From positions 1 to 64,000 of the forward strand of contig JAEYKI010000019.1 of NCBI GenBank assembly GCA_023408315.1: a stretch of 64,000 nt of DNA. The letters run 5' to 3'. Position 1 is the stretch's first letter. Every line of letters starts with the position of its first letter. Both the position numbers and the translations under genes were made by a program. Source of the DNA: Bacillota bacterium (GTDB lineage: Bacteria; Bacillota; Clostridia; Christensenellales; Christensenellaceae). The notes beneath the pieces are model-generated. The model had not been told where the DNA came from and made no database searches. It worked only from the letters and a program-made list of their open reading frames with translations. This document shows, piece after piece, positions 61,319 to 64,000 of the stretch.

Positions 61319-61798
61319 ATGGCTATCAGAAATATCAGAACGGGCGACGACCCGCAGCTCAGAAAAAAATGCAGAAATGTGGATGCGGTAGACGCCCATG
61401 TAAAGGAAATATTAAAAGACATGGCGGATACCATGTATAAAGAAGAAGGCGCGGGGCTTGCAGCCAACCAGATTGGAATTTTGCGCAGGCTTGTTGTTAT
61501 GGACGTTGGCGAAGGCTTGATTCAGCTTGTGAATCCGGTGATGGTCAGCCAGGAAGGTACGCGAGAAGTGCTGGAGGGATGCCTTAGTTTTCCGGACGTT
61601 TGGGGAAAAGTAATCCGCCCCGTGAAGGTATGCGTACGCGCATTGGACGAAAACGGCCAGGAAATTACACTGGAAGGGGAGGGGCTTCTGGCCAAATGCC
61701 TTTGCCACGAACTGGATCACCTGGACGGCATTGTTTTTACGGACAAGGTTACAGAATTTGTGGAGTTGGGAAGCCCTGAAAGCGAGACCAGGGAATAG
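61319..61798 (+). CDS. def: Peptide deformylase
   Basis: A 159-residue metalloenzyme that removes the formyl group from new proteins. All three motifs are present: GAGLAANQIG, EGCLSFP (metal Cys) and CHELDHLDG (metal His pair with catalytic Glu). AGGAG precedes the ATG. Length fits the type I form. Confidence 0.97.
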   Translation: MAIRNIRTGDDPQLRKKCRNVDAVDAHVKEILKDMADTMYKEEGAGLAANQIGILRRLVVMDVGEGLIQLVNPVMVSQEGTREVLEGCLSFPDVWGKVIRPVKVCVRALDENGQEITLEGEGLLAKCLCHELDHLDGIVFTDKVTEFVELGSPESETRE

Positions 61799-61902
61799 TG
61801 TGTTTAACCCTATAAATCATATAAAACTTGACAAATAGTACGTTTTCTTTTAGTTTATAATAGAAAAAAGGCTAAAAAATTCAATTGTTTTGCGAGCGTT
61901 TG

Positions 61903-63615
61903 ATGAGAAAATATATAAAAAAAGCTAAAAAACTGCTTAAGTTTATCAGGGAATTTTTCAGACAGACCGCAAGGCCCGGAAAGCCCGGCCTGGTGATTCC
62001 GGCGGATGTGAGCGAAACGCCTGCGGAGGCTGTCTGCATGTCTGTTGCGGCTACCGAGCAAACATGTCCCGATGCGTTTAATTTGACGACCGGCGTTTTG
62101 GTTGGATCTCAAATTGTGAAGGATTACAGCCGGAGTGAGCCTATCTGTTTTGGTCCGGGGAGCGAATACGCCCAAGTGCAGGGCATTGTGACGTTTCGCG
62201 GAAACAATTACCGGGATACGGCGAGCTTTGGCAGGGTAAAGATTGAAAAAGAAAAACTGAGCAAGGTCTGGAACATCAGGACAGGCCGGGTGGCACGCAG
62301 CTCCACCACCAAACGCAAGGGCCGCAGTTTTTGGACAGGCAGCGGCTGGACAGGCCAGCCCCTGATGATCCGCTGGCCGGGCGATATCAGGCGGCGCATG
62401 AACATCTGCCCCGAAAAAAAGGCGGACCGTAACCTGGTGGAAGTGATTTATGCCTGCATGGACGGCATTATATACTTTATGGATCTAAAGGACGGCAAAC
62501 CGACGCGCCCGCCCATCCACACGGGGGGCGGACCCATCAAGGGCACTGCCAGCCTGTATCCGGATGGTACGCCCATGCTGTTTGTGGGCCCCGCAGACGA
62601 TCCGCCGGGCATGGAAACGGTGCGCGCGCGTATCTACAGCCTGATTGACCAGAAGCTGATTTATACGTTTGGGCAAAAAGACCCGGATTCGCCCAGGGTG
62701 TACCAGAGCTACGATTCCAGCCCACTGTTTGACATTGCTACGGATACTATTATAGAACCGGGTGAGAACGGCCTTTTATATACCATAAAGCTGAACACAC
62801 GGTTTGACAGGCAAACGGGTGCCCTGAGCGTGGCGCCGGGCGAGCCGGTGAAGTTCCGTTATGCCACGCCCGAATACAAGGACGGACCCAAGAACACGCC
62901 GGAAGCCCGCTGGTGGGGTATGGAGGATTCCGCGTGCATCTGGCGTAATTATTTGTATATTGCGGACAACGGCGGCAAGCTGATGTGCCTGGATTTGAAT
63001 ACCATGCGGCTTATTTGGGCGCAGGATGTATTGGACGATACAAACACTTCTCCGGTGTTTGAGGAGTGCCCTGAAGAGAACGCGTGCTATATTTATATTT
63101 CCACATCCCTTCATATCACGGCAAACGGAGGATCCGAACCTACGAGCGGCGGCATACCCATCTGGAAGATTAACGCGGCTACGGGCGAGATTGTTTGGCA
63201 AACACCCATGTATCCCTGCCAGCGCGTTACCGGCGTATCGGGCGGCGTGCAGGCAACGCCTGTGCTTGGTAAAAACGACATTGCGGACCTGGTGATATAT
63301 CCTGTAGCGCATACGCCCGCGTTTGGGGCGGGCTTGCTGGTGGCATTGGATAAAAAGACCGGCAGGGAAGTATGGAGAACGCGTTTTGAGAATTATTGCT
63401 GGAGTTCTCCAGTTGCTGTTTATACACCAAGAGGTAAAGCGTACATCATTCAGTGCGATTCGGACGGCAACATGTTTTTAATGGAGGGAACAACCGGCAG
63501 GGTTCTGGATCATGTATACCTTTGGTCCAATATAGAAGCATCGCCCGCCGTGTTTGGAAACACGGTGGTGGTGGGAACAAGAAAACGCCGCATATATGCT
63601 GTGCGCATCAGCTAA
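61903..63615 (+). CDS. PQQ-like beta-propeller repeat protein
   Basis: A 570-residue protein. After a basic start (MRKYIKKAKKLLKFIREFF) and a linker, blade-type repeats follow: DGIIYFMDLKDGKP, GGKLMCLDLNTMRLIWAQD, PIWKINAATGEIVWQTP, LLVALDKKTGREVWRTRF, GNMFLMEGTTGRVLD and RRIYAVRIS. These resemble PQQ/BamB-like propellers, although no PQQ-enzyme active site is seen. ATG 61903 lacks a strong ribosome site; TTG 61885 is an alternative. A surface or scaffolding role is likely. Confidence 0.82.
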   Translation: MRKYIKKAKKLLKFIREFFRQTARPGKPGLVIPADVSETPAEAVCMSVAATEQTCPDAFNLTTGVLVGSQIVKDYSRSEPICFGPGSEYAQVQGIVTFRGNNYRDTASFGRVKIEKEKLSKVWNIRTGRVARSSTTKRKGRSFWTGSGWTGQPLMIRWPGDIRRRMNICPEKKADRNLVEVIYACMDGIIYFMDLKDGKPTRPPIHTGGGPIKGTASLYPDGTPMLFVGPADDPPGMETVRARIYSLIDQKLIYTFGQKDPDSPRVYQSYDSSPLFDIATDTIIEPGENGLLYTIKLNTRFDRQTGALSVAPGEPVKFRYATPEYKDGPKNTPEARWWGMEDSACIWRNYLYIADNGGKLMCLDLNTMRLIWAQDVLDDTNTSPVFEECPEENACYIYISTSLHITANGGSEPTSGGIPIWKINAATGEIVWQTPMYPCQRVTGVSGGVQATPVLGKNDIADLVIYPVAHTPAFGAGLLVALDKKTGREVWRTRFENYCWSSPVAVYTPRGKAYIIQCDSDGNMFLMEGTTGRVLDHVYLWSNIEASPAVFGNTVVVGTRKRRIYAVRIS

Positions 63616-63756
63616 GAAGCCTTTGAATGCCTTGTTTGCCAGCAGGGATTCAATAAATAGGTTGAATAATCTTTGCCATTTCATTATAATGAATGCGTTG
63701 CGCAATGAATTGGGTTGTTTTAAACGGAAGGGATACGGGTTGGCCCGTATGAAATA

Positions 63757-64000
63757 ATGAGAAGATTAGGCGTCCAGGAAAAGGATATTGGGAGCAGATA
63801 CAAAGGCACCGATAGCGTAAGAAAGCCAAAAACGCATGGCGACGAACGTACGATCAAGACCGCCATGGCCGTTTCTTTAGTGATTATTTTAAGCAAACTG
63901 GCCGGTTTGGCACGCGTGATGGTCTTCTCGGCCATGTTTGGACAGAATATAGAGACAGACGCTTACAACGCTTCTTATAAACTTTTAAGCGTTATATATA
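63757..64000 (+). CDS. murJ: MurJ/MviN lipid II flippase, 3' end outside the window
   Basis: The reading frame from ATG 63757 to the right edge has no stop. After about 33 charged residues it reads TAMAVSLVIILSKLAGLARV, then MVFSAMFGQNIETDAYNASY, the typical first helix and ETDAY/ETDAF signature of MurJ/MviN proteins, which flip the peptidoglycan precursor across the membrane. A hairpin ACGGG-TTGG-CCCGT lies just before it (63736-63749). Only 81 residues are in the window. Confidence 0.88.
   Translation, partial: MRRLGVQEKDIGSRYKGTDSVRKPKTHGDERTIKTAMAVSLVIILSKLAGLARVMVFSAMFGQNIETDAYNASYKLLSVIY

Noticed and set aside
1..64000. CRISPR array
   Set aside because: No regularly spaced repeat-spacer pattern was seen anywhere and no cas gene is present.

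Overview
The window looks like the chromosome of an anaerobic Clostridia-type Firmicute. Most genes have strong AGGAGG-like ribosome sites. The gene set includes an EFR1-type flavodoxin/ferredoxin protein, bacteriohemerythrins, Fe-S aldo/keto reductase, TnpV proteins and clostridial integrative-element genes. I cannot name a species.

Region 1 (about 1-32 kb) is a mosaic of mobile and defence DNA around an intact tRNA-Ser(CGA) gene (1391-1484). A tyrosine integrase enters from the left edge. A second integrase (1790-2977, minus strand) lies just past the tRNA. A copy of the tRNA-Ser 3' half (30259-30317) followed by a fragment of a second-type integrase (30453-30650) marks a probable attachment repeat about 28.8 kb away. 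Inside are: a seven-gene defence operon on the minus strand (5907-15511: small protein, MutL/GHKL ATPase, Z1 helicase, PD-(D/E)XK protein, AIPR protein, Dcm methylase, Vsr nuclease); decayed mobilization genes (MobC-like) and two sigma-like proteins; an apparently orphan cyclic-di-GMP-I riboswitch (17925-18035); a BlaI/M56 sensor pair with clear operators; an oriT-like run of hairpins; a Fic protein lacking its catalytic His; two paralogous SLOG/Xre divergent modules; and an ABC three-component defence system (22506-25870). TnpV-like genes, a ParB-like protein and an Xis-like protein follow.

Region 2 (about 32-35 kb) carries a MarR regulator, a flavodoxin-type reductase, a tautomerase and about 1 kb without a convincing gene.

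Region 3 (34.7-49.8 kb) is one long plus-strand carbohydrate cluster: an HTH protein, two DhaK-type kinases and one DhaL, two FGGY kinases, a complete sugar ABC transporter (lipoprotein, double ATPase, two permeases), a SIS protein, a class II aldolase, an RpiB-type isomerase and a TIM-barrel isomerase/epimerase. The RpiB-TIM-DhaK-DhaL block resembles known C4 ketose (erythrulose) pathways, but the substrate is inferred. A membrane-anchored RCC1-repeat protein ends the run.

Region 4 (49.8-64 kb) looks like ordinary chromosome: a HAD phosphatase, an unusual trio of Gre/Rnk-like proteins behind a near-consensus promoter, redox genes under a TetR regulator, two bacteriohemerythrins, a TSUP/MBL/TetR operon with an operator inside its promoter, peptide deformylase, a PQQ-like beta-propeller protein and the start of MurJ at the right edge.
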